From positions 7,811,344 through 7,875,343 of the forward strand of contig NZ_CP137573.1 in NCBI RefSeq assembly GCF_033343995.1: 64,000 nucleotides of DNA, written 5' to 3'. Numbering within the stretch: the first letter of the stretch is position 1; each line of letters starts with the position of its first letter. Of this stretch, positions 1-9,700 are shown piece by piece. Source of the DNA: Streptomyces sp. HUAS YS2 (GTDB lineage: Bacteria > Actinomycetota > Actinomycetes > Streptomycetales > Streptomycetaceae). The notes beneath the pieces were generated by a model that was given only the letters and a program-made list of their open reading frames with translations, had not been told where the DNA came from and did not search any database. A program made the position numbers and the translations under genes.

Positions 1-2
1 CC

Positions 3-1076
3 CTCTACGCGGAGCCGGGCCCGTACGCCTCCGTGTACCTGGACACCTCCCGGGATGTCGACCACCCCGAGCGGGCGATCGCCCAGCGCTGGCACCGGCT
101 GCGCGAGAGCCTGTCCCGGCAGGGGGCGGACGGAGCACTGCTCGACGTGCTCGAAGGCGTGGTCGGCAGCGACACGGAGGTGCCGGGGGTGCACGGGCAG
201 GCCGTCTTCGCCGCCCACGGCACGCTCGTCCTGGACGGGGAACTGCCGAGGCCGCCCGAGCACGACACCGCGCGCTACAGCACCCTGCCGGACGCGATGC
301 CGCTCGTGACCCAGCACGTCCCGGAGATCCCGTACCTGGCCGTGGTCGTCCACTACAGCGGCCTCCCGACCGCCGAGACCCACGGCTGGGTCACGCTGGA
401 GGCGGAGACCGGTACGTGGCCCGCGTCCACCGTCACCCCGGGTGAGCGCCTGCACCGCAGGGTCGCCGTGGCGACCTGGCACCGCACCTGCGTGCGACTC
501 GGCCACCGCCTGGACGAACTGGCGCGCGGCGCCCATGCCGACGCAGTCGTCGTCGGCGGTGACGTGTGGGCGTGCAACGTACTGGTCCGCCGCCTGCCGG
601 CCGCCCTGCGCGGCAAGGTCGTGCGGGTCGGCGGCCGAACCCCCACCGACACCGGGCGCGCCCTGCTCGAGGAACAGCTCGGCGGTGTCTTCCGGGACCA
701 CATGGCCGCGCACGACTGCGACCTGGTGGACGCGTTCATCGCCCGGCGTGCCCTGGAGGGGCCCACGGCGGAGGGGCTGCCCGCGACCGTGGCGGCCCTG
801 CAGCGCGGCCAGGTCGCGGCGCTGCTGCTGAACCGGCCGCCCGGGGCCTCGGCTCGGCTCTGGGCGGGCTCCCGGCCCACCCAGCTCGCCCTGACCGAGG
901 CGGAGTTGACGTCCTTCGGGGTGCGCGCCCCGGGTGAGGAGCGCGCCGACGAGGCGCTCGTACGCGCCCTCGTCGGCACCGGCGCCGAGCTGGTCGTCGT
1001 ACCGGAGGGCGAGCTGCGGCTGCGTGACGGCGTGGGCGCTCTGCTGCGGTACGCGGATCCGGCTCCGCCGCCGTAG
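3..1076 (+). CDS. baeRF2 / Rv2629-like protein, 5' end outside window
   Basis: The reading frame is open from the first complete codon (base 3) to the TAG at 1074-1076, giving 357 visible residues. A GTG at 33 could serve as a start, but the codons before it read LYAEPGPYASVYLDTSRD, which is the conserved N-terminal strand of the family, so the true start lies outside the window. The family (bacterial archaeo-eukaryotic release-factor-like, group 2, typified by mycobacterial Rv2629) is about 370 residues long and eRF1-like in fold. A role in ribosome release or rescue is proposed for such proteins but not proven. The central VVVGGDVWACNVL strand and the C-terminal GTGAELVVVPEGELRLRDGVG match that fold. 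The convergent neighbour begins 20 bases downstream. Confidence 0.8.
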   Translation, partial: LYAEPGPYASVYLDTSRDVDHPERAIAQRWHRLRESLSRQGADGALLDVLEGVVGSDTEVPGVHGQAVFAAHGTLVLDGELPRPPEHDTARYSTLPDAMPLVTQHVPEIPYLAVVVHYSGLPTAETHGWVTLEAETGTWPASTVTPGERLHRRVAVATWHRTCVRLGHRLDELARGAHADAVVVGGDVWACNVLVRRLPAALRGKVVRVGGRTPTDTGRALLEEQLGGVFRDHMAAHDCDLVDAFIARRALEGPTAEGLPATVAALQRGQVAALLLNRPPGASARLWAGSRPTQLALTEAELTSFGVRAPGEERADEALVRALVGTGAELVVVPEGELRLRDGVGALLRYADPAPPP

Positions 1077-1096
1077 CATCCCCGCTCAGGCCGCGG

Positions 1097-2023
1097 TCAG
1101 GACGCGGACTTCTGGTGTGCCGCGAAGAACTCCCAGATGATGTCGGTCGCGTTGACGCCCGTGGCGGTCTCACCCATCGTCAGGTCCTTGCTGCCGGGCC
1201 AGTTGTGGCCCATGTCCGGGAGCCGGTAGGTCACGAGCTCCGAACCGTCGCGGCACTTCGCCTCGGTACGGGTGGTGGTCCCGGTGACCTTCTTGGGTCG
1301 CCCCGCCTTGCAGCCCAGGTGTTCCGACCAGGACGTGACGCCCCTCTCGAAGTCCCCGGCGAAACCGTCGCCGCCGCCGATGAAGGTGGCGACGGACACC
1401 GGGGTCTTCGGCGTGTACGTGGGCTTCTGCGCGTCCGGGCCGATGTAGCCGCCGCTCACCGGGGCGATCGCGGCGAGCGTGCCCGGGAGTTCGACCGCGA
1501 GCTTGAAGGCCATGTCCCCGCCGTTGGAGATGCCGGTGGCGTAGACGCGCCGGGGGTCGGCCTTCCACGTGTCGACGAGGCGCTTCGTCATCGCGCCGAT
1601 GAAGCCGACGTCGTCCGCGCTGCCGCAGCAGATGAGGGCGTTGTACCCCTGGTCCATGCCGTCCGGGTACGCGACGAGGAAGCCTTCCTTGTCGGCCTTG
1701 GCGTCGAAGCCGGTCAGCTGGGCGGCGTACGCGCCGTCGGCCGGGTAGGGGTGCATCACGACGACCAGGGGGAGGGATCTGGTCGGCGTGTAGCCGGGCG
1801 GCGCGTGCACCGTGTAGACGCGCTGTTTGCCCTGCCAGGCCATGGTGACCTTCTGGTCGCCCGGGCGCGGCGTCTCCTCGGCCGGCCGACTCGCCGAAGG
1901 CTTCGGGGACTTACCGACGCCGTCGTCCTTGTCGGAGCCGGTGTCGCAGCCGGCGAGGGGGATCAGCAGAGCCAGGGGGATCAGCAGCGTCGGAGCGGCG
2001 ATCCGTAAGGGGCGTGTCGGCAT
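1097..2023 (-). CDS. LpqC-like PHB-depolymerase-family esterase lipoprotein
   Basis: This is a 308-residue exported alpha/beta hydrolase. Residues 1-25 form a lipoprotein signal peptide ending in the lipobox L-A-G-C, with Cys26 as the predicted lipidated residue. A low-complexity linker (30-55) follows. The hydrolase domain has the nucleophile elbow G-I-S-N-G with Ser166, an acidic loop, and His273 in DMGHNWPG as the likely catalytic histidine. Paired cysteines (ICCGS near 132, GCK near 238, KCR near 257) suggest disulfides outside the cell. Family members (esterase PHB, LpqC) hydrolyse polyhydroxybutyrate-like or feruloyl esters; the substrate here is unknown. It is convergent with the upstream gene and 75 bases from the DUF3291 gene on the same strand. 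Confidence 0.85.
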   Translation of the reverse strand: MPTRPLRIAAPTLLIPLALLIPLAGCDTGSDKDDGVGKSPKPSASRPAEETPRPGDQKVTMAWQGKQRVYTVHAPPGYTPTRSLPLVVVMHPYPADGAYAAQLTGFDAKADKEGFLVAYPDGMDQGYNALICCGSADDVGFIGAMTKRLVDTWKADPRRVYATGISNGGDMAFKLAVELPGTLAAIAPVSGGYIGPDAQKPTYTPKTPVSVATFIGGGDGFAGDFERGVTSWSEHLGCKAGRPKKVTGTTTRTEAKCRDGSELVTYRLPDMGHNWPGSKDLTMGETATGVNATDIIWEFFAAHQKSAS

Positions 2024-2098
2024 TGCAGCATGGTCGCAGTGGTGCGGGGGGCGGTCCAGAGGAAGCGGCGGTTCAGCGTGTACGGGGGTTCGCGCGCG

Positions 2099-2614
2099 TC
2101 ATTCGGAAGGAGCGGGCTGCGCCGCCACAGCCCTGTGGTGCTCGGCGGCCTCGGCCGCCGTGTACGAGGAGGCGAAGGTGAACGCGCGCGGGTTCGGTCC
2201 GTGCGCCCGCAGGTCCGCCAGCCGTTCCAGGGCCTCGTCGACGGTGGGGAGGTGACCGGCGGGGACCCACCAGAGCACCAGATGCGCCTCGACGTGCCGT
2301 TCGAACCATTCGCGCCGCCGCCGCATCGCGTCCAGGTGGCCGCTGCGGTAGGCGAAGTCCCACAGGGACTCAGGGGACTCCCACACGGACAGGTTGACGA
2401 TCACGTCCTCGCCCGCCGGGCGCAGGCCGGTGGCGTCGGCGGTCCCTTCCTCCACCAGCCGCCACACGAAGCCGGGCGAGCCTTCGGCGGCGGAGTTGAC
2501 CGGGTCGAGCAGCTCGACGAACGGCGCCAGGCGCGGGTCGTCGAGCGGGTGTCGGAGCGTGGCGATGTTGAGCTGGGCGAGGTGTGCGCCATGCGCGGAT
2601 GCGGTCATGGTCAC
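2099..2614 (-). CDS. DUF3291 domain protein
   Basis: A 171-residue cytoplasmic protein of the DUF3291 family, a monooxygenase-like dimeric alpha/beta-barrel fold. Recognisable features are AQLNIATLRHPLDDPRLAPF at the N-terminus, GFVWRLVEEG, VNLSVWESPESLWDFAY near residues 75-95, and the WFERHVEAHLVLWWVPAGH block near 105-125. The start is GTG at 2614, with an alternative ATG two codons later at 2608. The upstream regulator gene ends 26 bases before this start on the same strand, so the two are probably co-transcribed. A motif shared with the regulator's own upstream region lies at 2651-2662. The biochemical function is unknown. Confidence 0.8.
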   Translation of the reverse strand: MTMTASAHGAHLAQLNIATLRHPLDDPRLAPFVELLDPVNSAAEGSPGFVWRLVEEGTADATGLRPAGEDVIVNLSVWESPESLWDFAYRSGHLDAMRRRREWFERHVEAHLVLWWVPAGHLPTVDEALERLADLRAHGPNPRAFTFASSYTAAEAAEHHRAVAAQPAPSE

Positions 2615-2640
2615 ATCCCAGCACGGCCGCGTTTTCTATG

Positions 2641-3312
2641 TCAATCAATATTGTTTTTAGAAGCTTCAACCACCACGCAGCACTCGCCGGGCCGCGCGTC
2701 CATGCGGGCCCGGACGGCGCCGTCCGCGCCCAACAGCCCCTCCAGCAGCGCCAGATTCATGCCGCAGACGAGCGGCGGGAAGCGCTCGGCGACGGCATGG
2801 AAGGGGCAGTTGCGCATCCGGACGACCCCGTCGGCGCCGTCCTCGGCTTCCTCCAGGTGCGGCTCGTAACCACGAGCGGCCAGCGTCTCCATGGCCTCGT
2901 CGAGGCCGCCGCAGGGCGCCGCCGCGCCACGCAGCGCCTCGCCCCGGCGGCGTGCGGCCGCGCAGAGCTCGGCGTCGAGCCCCGCCTGTTCGGCGGTCTC
3001 GGCGAGCAGCTCGGCCGCGGTGCGGTAGTCCCGGCCGGGCAGCGACACCGCCCACTCGGCCCGCGCCCGCGTGTACACCTTGGCCGGCCGCCCGGCCCCC
3101 GGCCCCGAGCGCCCCGTCAGGCGGCGGCTCCCGCTCTCCAGCAGCCCGGCCTCGGTCAGCCTGTCCAGATGGTGCGCGGCAAGTGTCCGCGTCACCCCGG
3201 CCGCCTCGGCGGCCTCGTTGCGCCCGACCTCGCGGCCCTGCGCCACCACGTACTCGTACAGGCGGCGCCGCACCGGGTCCTGCAATGCGGCGATCGCGTC
3301 GATGTGCTCCAT
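2641..3312 (-). CDS. ArsR/SufR-like winged-helix regulator with a cysteine motif
   Basis: A 223-residue regulator. Residues 1-80 form a winged HTH (AALQDPVRRRLYEYVV, then EAAEAAGVTRTLAAHHLDRL as recognition helices, then a wing with GRPAKVY). The C-terminal half contains NCPFH, a second Cys 14 residues later (PPLVCGMN) and GECCVVV near the end. That cysteine layout resembles SufR/ArsR-type iron-sulfur sensing repressors; metal or cluster binding is inferred from the motif only. The ATG start at 3312 fits the MEHIDAIAALQDPVRRRLYEY opening of such regulators. Its target is probably itself and the DUF3291 gene, because a near-identical 12-mer lies just upstream of each. Confidence 0.8.
   Translation of the reverse strand: MEHIDAIAALQDPVRRRLYEYVVAQGREVGRNEAAEAAGVTRTLAAHHLDRLTEAGLLESGSRRLTGRSGPGAGRPAKVYTRARAEWAVSLPGRDYRTAAELLAETAEQAGLDAELCAAARRRGEALRGAAAPCGGLDEAMETLAARGYEPHLEEAEDGADGVVRMRNCPFHAVAERFPPLVCGMNLALLEGLLGADGAVRARMDARPGECCVVVEASKNNID
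2651..2662 (-). promoter_or_regulatory. Putative operator upstream of the DUF3291 gene
   Basis: Read on the minus strand this is TTCTAAAAACAA. It lies inside the last codons of the regulator gene and about 36 bases upstream of the DUF3291 start. It differs at one base from TTCTAGAAACAA at 3320-3331. It is in an unusually AT-rich pocket for this genome. Operator status is inferred from the repetition and position. Confidence 0.4.
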
Positions 3313-3319
3313 CCCGCCA

Positions 3320-3331
3320 TTCTAGAAACAA
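3320..3331 (+). promoter_or_regulatory. Putative autoregulatory operator upstream of the ArsR-like gene
   Basis: TTCTAGAAACAA begins 8 bases upstream of the regulator start codon at 3312, where a bound repressor would block initiation. It matches the site at 2651-2662 in 11 of 12 positions. The inner TTCTAGAA is a perfect palindrome. Confidence 0.4.
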
Positions 3332-3715
3332 CGCAGGTAGGAGATAGAGCGGTGTCCGCAGCCTCGGCCGCGCGCCCGGGCGGGAATGCATCGATCCCAC
3401 CCGCCAAACGTGAGATATGTGACAGCGCTCCATCGGCTGTCGCCGGCTGCTTATCGCCGCCGAATATCCTGATGATTCCTCATTTGGCTTACGCATACGG
3501 GTAGTTGACGCTCCGGTTCCACCCGGTCAGGATTCGGGGCTGTGATCGGTGTGCCGATTGGTGAGCAACCGCCCGAACATGGCGGCCCTGCTCTTCAACC
3601 CCCCGCGCCCTGAGGTGCGCCGACATGAACTGAGTTCGCGGCACATCGGCGCGGACTCTTTTTTGTGCCGGAAACTCAGCCGCCGCTACCGCGGGGCAGA
3701 GAAAGAGGGGTTGGA
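3332..3715. other. Divergent intergenic region upstream of the RHS gene
   Basis: This stretch of about 380 bases has no credible gene. A possible promoter for the RHS gene is TTGACG at 3505-3510, then 17 bases, then CAGGAT at 3528-3533; the -10 is a weak match. A T6 tract sits at 3659-3664. GAGGGG at 3705-3710 is a good ribosome-binding site for the GTG at 3716. Nothing else is recognisable. Confidence 0.35.
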
Positions 3716-6700
3716 GTGAGACGCAAAACCGACCGAATACGGGCAACGCGTTCCTTGGCCGTGATGGTCGCTTCCGCCGTCACCATCGCACTGTTACCGC
3801 AGTCGGCCTACGCCGCCACCGCACCGGACGCCGACGGTGGGGGACTGGGGGACATCGTCCGAGGCTGGTTCGCCGACGACGACAAGGGCCCCCAGCAGCC
3901 ACAGGCCGGGGGAGAGGCCGTACTCCCCAGCAGAGAGAAACTCCCCAAGGGGGTCAAGGCCCCCAAGGCCCGCCGCGTCGCCGAACTGAACGCGAAGCGC
4001 ACCACGCACTCCCGCTACTGGCGGATGTCCGACGGCAGAGTCCAGGCCGAGGTGTCGGCCGTGCCCACCGGATACCGGGAGGGCAAGAGCTGGAAGTCGA
4101 TCGACACCGGCGTCAGCGCGACCGACCGGCAGGGCTACGCCTTCGCCAACACCACCAACACCGCCCGCAGCTGGTTCGGCTCCACGCCGGACCGGCTGCT
4201 GCGTTTCGAGACCACCGAGGGGCATCACGTCACCCTCGGCCTCCAAGGCGCCGGCGCCCTCGCACCCGCCGCCGCCGGCAGCAGAGTGACCTACCGTAAC
4301 GCGGTGGCGGGCGCGGACCTCGTGTACGAGGTCGGCCCCGGACGGGTCAAGGAGAACATCGTCCTCCGCGCCCGCCCCGACCGCCCCGTCTCCTTCACCT
4401 TCACCCTGGACCCCGGCGGCCTCACCCCGAAGGCCCGCAAGGACGGCTCGATCGGCCTGTACGGCGAGGGGGCGGACCCGCTCCTCGAACTTCCGCCCGC
4501 CTTCATGACGGACGCGAAGCCGCTCGCCCAGTCCCCCTACGGCACGGCCCACAGCACCGCCGTCGCCCAGAAGCTCACCCGGGCGGGCAAGAGCTGGAAG
4601 GTGACGGTCACCCCGGACGCCACGTGGCTGGCCGCCGCCGAGCGCCGGTACCCCGTCACCATCGACCCGACCATCGCCATCGCGCCGCCGCCTTCCCAGG
4701 CCCAGGACGTGATGATCTCCTCCGACGGGCCCAGCGACAACTACGACACCAGCTGGCGGCTCTCGGTCGGCAACACCACCACCGGCAGCTCCCGCGCCCT
4801 GGTGAAGTTCCCGCTGGGCGCCGTCCCGGCCGGCACCAAGCTGGACTCGGCGGACCTGCAGCTCTACTACGACCAGACGCACACCACGAACGCCGACGAG
4901 GTACGGCTGGAGGCGCACCGCGCCACCGCGAGCTGGAACGAGGCCACGGCCACCTGGAACAGCGCCCAGGGCATCACCGGCGAGCTCTCCGGCACCTCCG
5001 TCCTGGTCGACGACGGCGACACCGGCACCACCGCCGCCAAGGGAGCCTGGCCGGTCTCCGGCAACACCGCGTACACGCAGTACGCGGTGAACAAGGACTA
5101 CCTGTACAACAAGGACTCGGTCGCCGGTGACACGTACACCTGGCAGCCCAACCTTCCCGAGGACGGCACCTACCAGGTCGAGGCGCACTACGTCCCGGCC
5201 TCGGACCGCGCCACGACCGCGCCCTACACCGTCACCTACGACGGCGGCAGCAAGGCGTACACCGTCAACCAGCAGGCCGGCACCGCCGGCGTCTGGAAGA
5301 CCCTCGGGGCCCACCCGTTCAAGGCCGGCACCCTGGGCAAGATCGTCCTCGGCGACGGCCCCGCCTCCACCACCACCTCGGTGATCGCGGACGCGGTCCG
5401 CTTCACCAAGGGCGGCGTCGTCACCAAGCAGCCGGGACAGTCCAACACCTGGCACTCGTTCCCGGTGACCAAGACGGTGCAGCAGTGGATCGACGGGACC
5501 CAGACGAACAACGGCTTCGTCGTCAAGGCCGCCGACGAGAGCGCGAACGCCCCCAAGGGCGGCCCCCGCTACGAGGGCAGTGAGTACGCCTACAACGGCG
5601 AGCACGCCACCTACCCGCGCCTGGTGCTGACCTTCGGCAGGCAGGGAGTGGACCTGGCGGCACCCGACACCATCCACGACACCGGCGCCGAGCTGGACTG
5701 GACGGCGTACCAGGACCCGTCCGCCTTCGACACGGGCGACGACCTGGCCGAGTACCAGGTGCACCGCTCCGTCTACCCGACGTTCACTCCCTCGGCCGCC
5801 ACCCTGGTCGCGCCGGTGGCCCCCGGCACCACGTCCTTCACGGACACCTCCGCCGTGCCGACCCGGGCCGACGACCCCGATCCCGCCGGCCGCGCCTACT
5901 ACTACATGGTCGCGGTGAAGACGAAGGACGGCACGGTCGTCCCGGCATCGACGCAGCTGGTCCGGCTGCCGAAGGCCGGACGCACCGTCAAACTGGTCGA
6001 GGCGTCCCAGGACACCACCCTCACCTCGGGCCAGCCCACCCAGCCGCACGACAGCGTCCAGGACGGCGGGCTGGCCAACGCCTGGGTGATGGCGGGCAAC
6101 AACTCGGCCACCTACGGCAAGAGCCGCATCGCCCTGCAGTTCCCGGCACTCGGCATCCCCCAGTCCGCCCGGGTGCTGGAGGCCCAGGTCAAACTCTGGG
6201 GCTTCACCACCGTCACCGACACCGCGGGCGCCACGTACGAACTCCGGCCGCTCACCCGCCGCTTCGACGAGTCGACCGCGACCTGGGAGCGCGCCGACGC
6301 GACCACCACCTGGACGAGCCCCGGCGGCGACACCGGCGCCGTGGCCGCCGACCTCGGCTCGGTCACCAACGACCCGGCGAGCCGGCAGTGGAGCGTCACC
6401 TCGCTCGTACAGGACTGGGTGAAGAACCCGCCCGCCGACCACGGCGTACTGATCAAGGTGGCGAACGAGACCGGCGCCGGTGAACGCACCCTCTTCACCG
6501 CCACCGAAGCAAGCGTGCCGCGGCTCCGGCCCCGGATCGCGGTCACCTACATCGACTCCACCACCGCGTCGACGTACTACGCCCCCACGACCCCGGCCAG
6601 GATGACCCCGAACTCCGACCACACCGTCGAGTTCACCCTCACCAACACCACCACGGCCACCTGGCGGGCGGGCACGCACGCCCTCAGCTACCGGTGGACA

Positions 6701-9700
6701 CTGCCCGACGGCACCGACGTGACCACGGGCGGCAACCGGCTCGAGACGGCGCTGCCCGCGGATCTGCTGCCCGGTGACTCGGTGACCCTGCAGGCGAAGG
6801 TCCGCACCCCGATCAACTCCGCCTCGGGCAACAAGCGGACCGACTACCAGCTGACCTGGGACGTCCGGGACACCGCCGCCGGCACCTGGGTCTCCGACAC
6901 GTCCGGCCCCGCCGGACTCAGCCAGAACGTCGCCGTGGAGGAGCCCACCTCCAACCAGCTCGGCCTGGAGAAGTACTACTCCTACTCCGGCAAGAACACC
7001 GGCGCGGGCTCGTCCCTGATGAACAACACCGCCGCCGGAAACGCCGTCTGGCAGTACAACGCCTTCAACAACCCCGGCCGCGGGCTCAACACCTTCGTCC
7101 GCCTCGCCTACAACACCCAGGACACCTCGGACACCGTCGCCGGCCACGGGTGGTCCGTGCAGGCGGCCGGCCCGATCAGGCTCGGCGCGCCGCTGGACTT
7201 CCACCCCAACCCGCACCCGACCGAGGTCCGGCTGCCGGACGGCGACGGCACCACGCACGTCTTCCGCAAGCAGCCGGACGGCAGCTGGAAGGCGCCGGCC
7301 GGCGTCCACTTCAAGCTCTCGGCCAAGGCCGGCCTCGACTGCACCCCGGACAAGGACCCGGTTCCGGACGCCTGGACCCTGACCCGGCCCGACGGAACGC
7401 GCTTCCTCTTCGGCTGCGACGGCTACCAGACCTCCGCCGTCGACAAGAACGGCAACACCCAGACGTTCACCTACGAGGAGCGCAAGTCCAACAACAAGCC
7501 GGTCAAGTTCCTCACGTACATCACCGACCCGGCCGGCCGGCAGTCGCTCACCGTCACCTACTTCACCAAGGCGGACTCCTCCAATCCGAAGATCGTCGAC
7601 CACATCAAGTCGATCACGGACATCGCGGGCCGCAAGCTCACCCTCGCGTACTCCGACAAGGGGCTGCTGACCACCCTCACGGACGGCGCCGGCTCCACCC
7701 AGCCGAAGGTGTTCGGCTTCGAGTACGACGCCACCCAGGGCAACAAGAACGTCAAGCTGGTCAAGATCACCGACCCGCGCGGCAACGCCACCGGCCTCGG
7801 GTACTACTACCCCAGCGAGGGCGACGACCCGAAGTACCACTGGTGGACCCAGACCATCACCGACCGGACGGGCGGGCCGACACGGTTCGCGTACCGGCCG
7901 GACACCGCCGACACCGCGCACACGGTCACCGGCATCACGGACGCCGAAGGCCGGCTGACGACGTACACGACCGACGACTTCGGCCGGCCCGTGACCTCCG
8001 TCAACGCCAAGTCCCAGACCACCGAGCTCGCTTGGGACGCCGACAACAACGTCACCTACATGGAGGAGGCCAACGGCGCCCGGACCGCATTCTGCTACGA
8101 CCCGCTCACCGGCTACCCGCTGTGGAAGCGCACCGCGGAGAACAACCGGAACGGCGTGCCACCGCAGAGCGACTGCGCCCCCGGAAGACATCCGGCCGAC
8201 GCGCAGCGGTTCGAGTACGTCAAGCGGCTGGACGGATACTCGTCCGACCTCTACCGCAAGATCTCACCGGAGGGCCGTACCTGGGAGTTCGGGTACGACA
8301 CCTTCGGCAACCTCAAGACGGTCACCGACCCCAAGGGCGTCGCCACCACCGAAGCCGGTGACTACACCACCACGTACGAGTACAACTCCCAGGGCCTGCT
8401 GACCAGGTCGACCGACGCCAACGGCCACGCCACCCTCAACAGCGAGTTCGGACCGACCGGATACCCGGCGAAGATCACGAACGCGCTGGGGCAGACCACC
8501 GCGTTCGTCTACGACGAGCGCGGCCGCGTCGGGCAGGTCACCAACCCGCTGCAGCACAGGACCACCCAGACCTACGACACCTACGGCCGCCCGCTGGTCC
8601 GCACCGTCCCCAAGGACCAGGCCCGCGACCAGCTGATCAGCACCCCGGCACCGGTGTACGACGCCAACGACAACGTCACCAGGGCCATCGCGCCCAACGG
8701 GGCGGTCTCGACCGCCGTCTACGACGCGGCCGACCAGATCACCTCGGCGAGCGCGCCCAAGGACACCCCGACCGCGCCCGAGCGCACCACCAGCTACACC
8801 TACGACCGGGCCGGTCACGTCAAGACGATCACCGATCCGCAGGGCACCGCGACCCCGCAGATCCCCGACGACTACACCACCGTCTACACGTACGACGAGA
8901 TCTACCAGCTGACGGCCCAGACCGACGCCCTCGGCCACAAGACCTCCTACGCGTACGACTCCGTCGGCAACAACGTCACCGTCGTCGACCCGAAGAAGAA
9001 CGCCACGTCGGACCCCGACGACTTCGCGTCGAAGATGGAGTACGACCTCGAACACCGCCTCACCAAGGTGACCGACCCGCTCGGCGTCGCCACCACACGC
9101 GGCTACGACAAGGACGCGCTGCTGCGCACCGCGACCAACGCCGCGGGCTCCACGACCCTGTTCGACTACGACGAGCGCGGCAAGCAGACCGAGGTCAAGG
9201 TGCCGCACGAGGGCGCCACCGACGACGTCACCTACCGCACCACCCGCTACGAGTACGACGAGGTGGGCAACAGCACCCGGGTGATCAGCCCGCGGGGCAC
9301 CGAGACCGCGAACCCGGACGACTTCGCCACCCGCGTCGAGTACGACGCGCTGAACCGCCCGGTCAAGAACTACCTGGCGTTCGACCCGTCCGACTCCCGC
9401 TACAACAGCCCGAACGTCTACACCGAGACCGTCTACGACGCGGCCGGACGGGTGGAACGCACCTCGCTCCCCGCGTCCAAGGGCCAGACGGTCCGCAACG
9501 ACACGAAGTACAGCTACTTCGACAACGGGTGGCTGAGGTCCTCCACCGACCCCTGGGACATCTCCACCGCGTACGAGTACGACGACCTCGGACTCCAGAC
9601 GTCCCGCACCCTCACCTCCGCCGGCGGTTCCGTCAGCCGCACCATGGGCTGGACGTACTACCCGAGCGGCAAGCTGAAGGACAAGACCGACGACGGCGTC

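Noticed and set aside
3794..8191. Very long minus-strand open frame under the RHS gene
   Set aside because: It is the antisense image of a high-GC repeat gene; composition is Val/Gly/Arg-rich with no domains and no initiation site.
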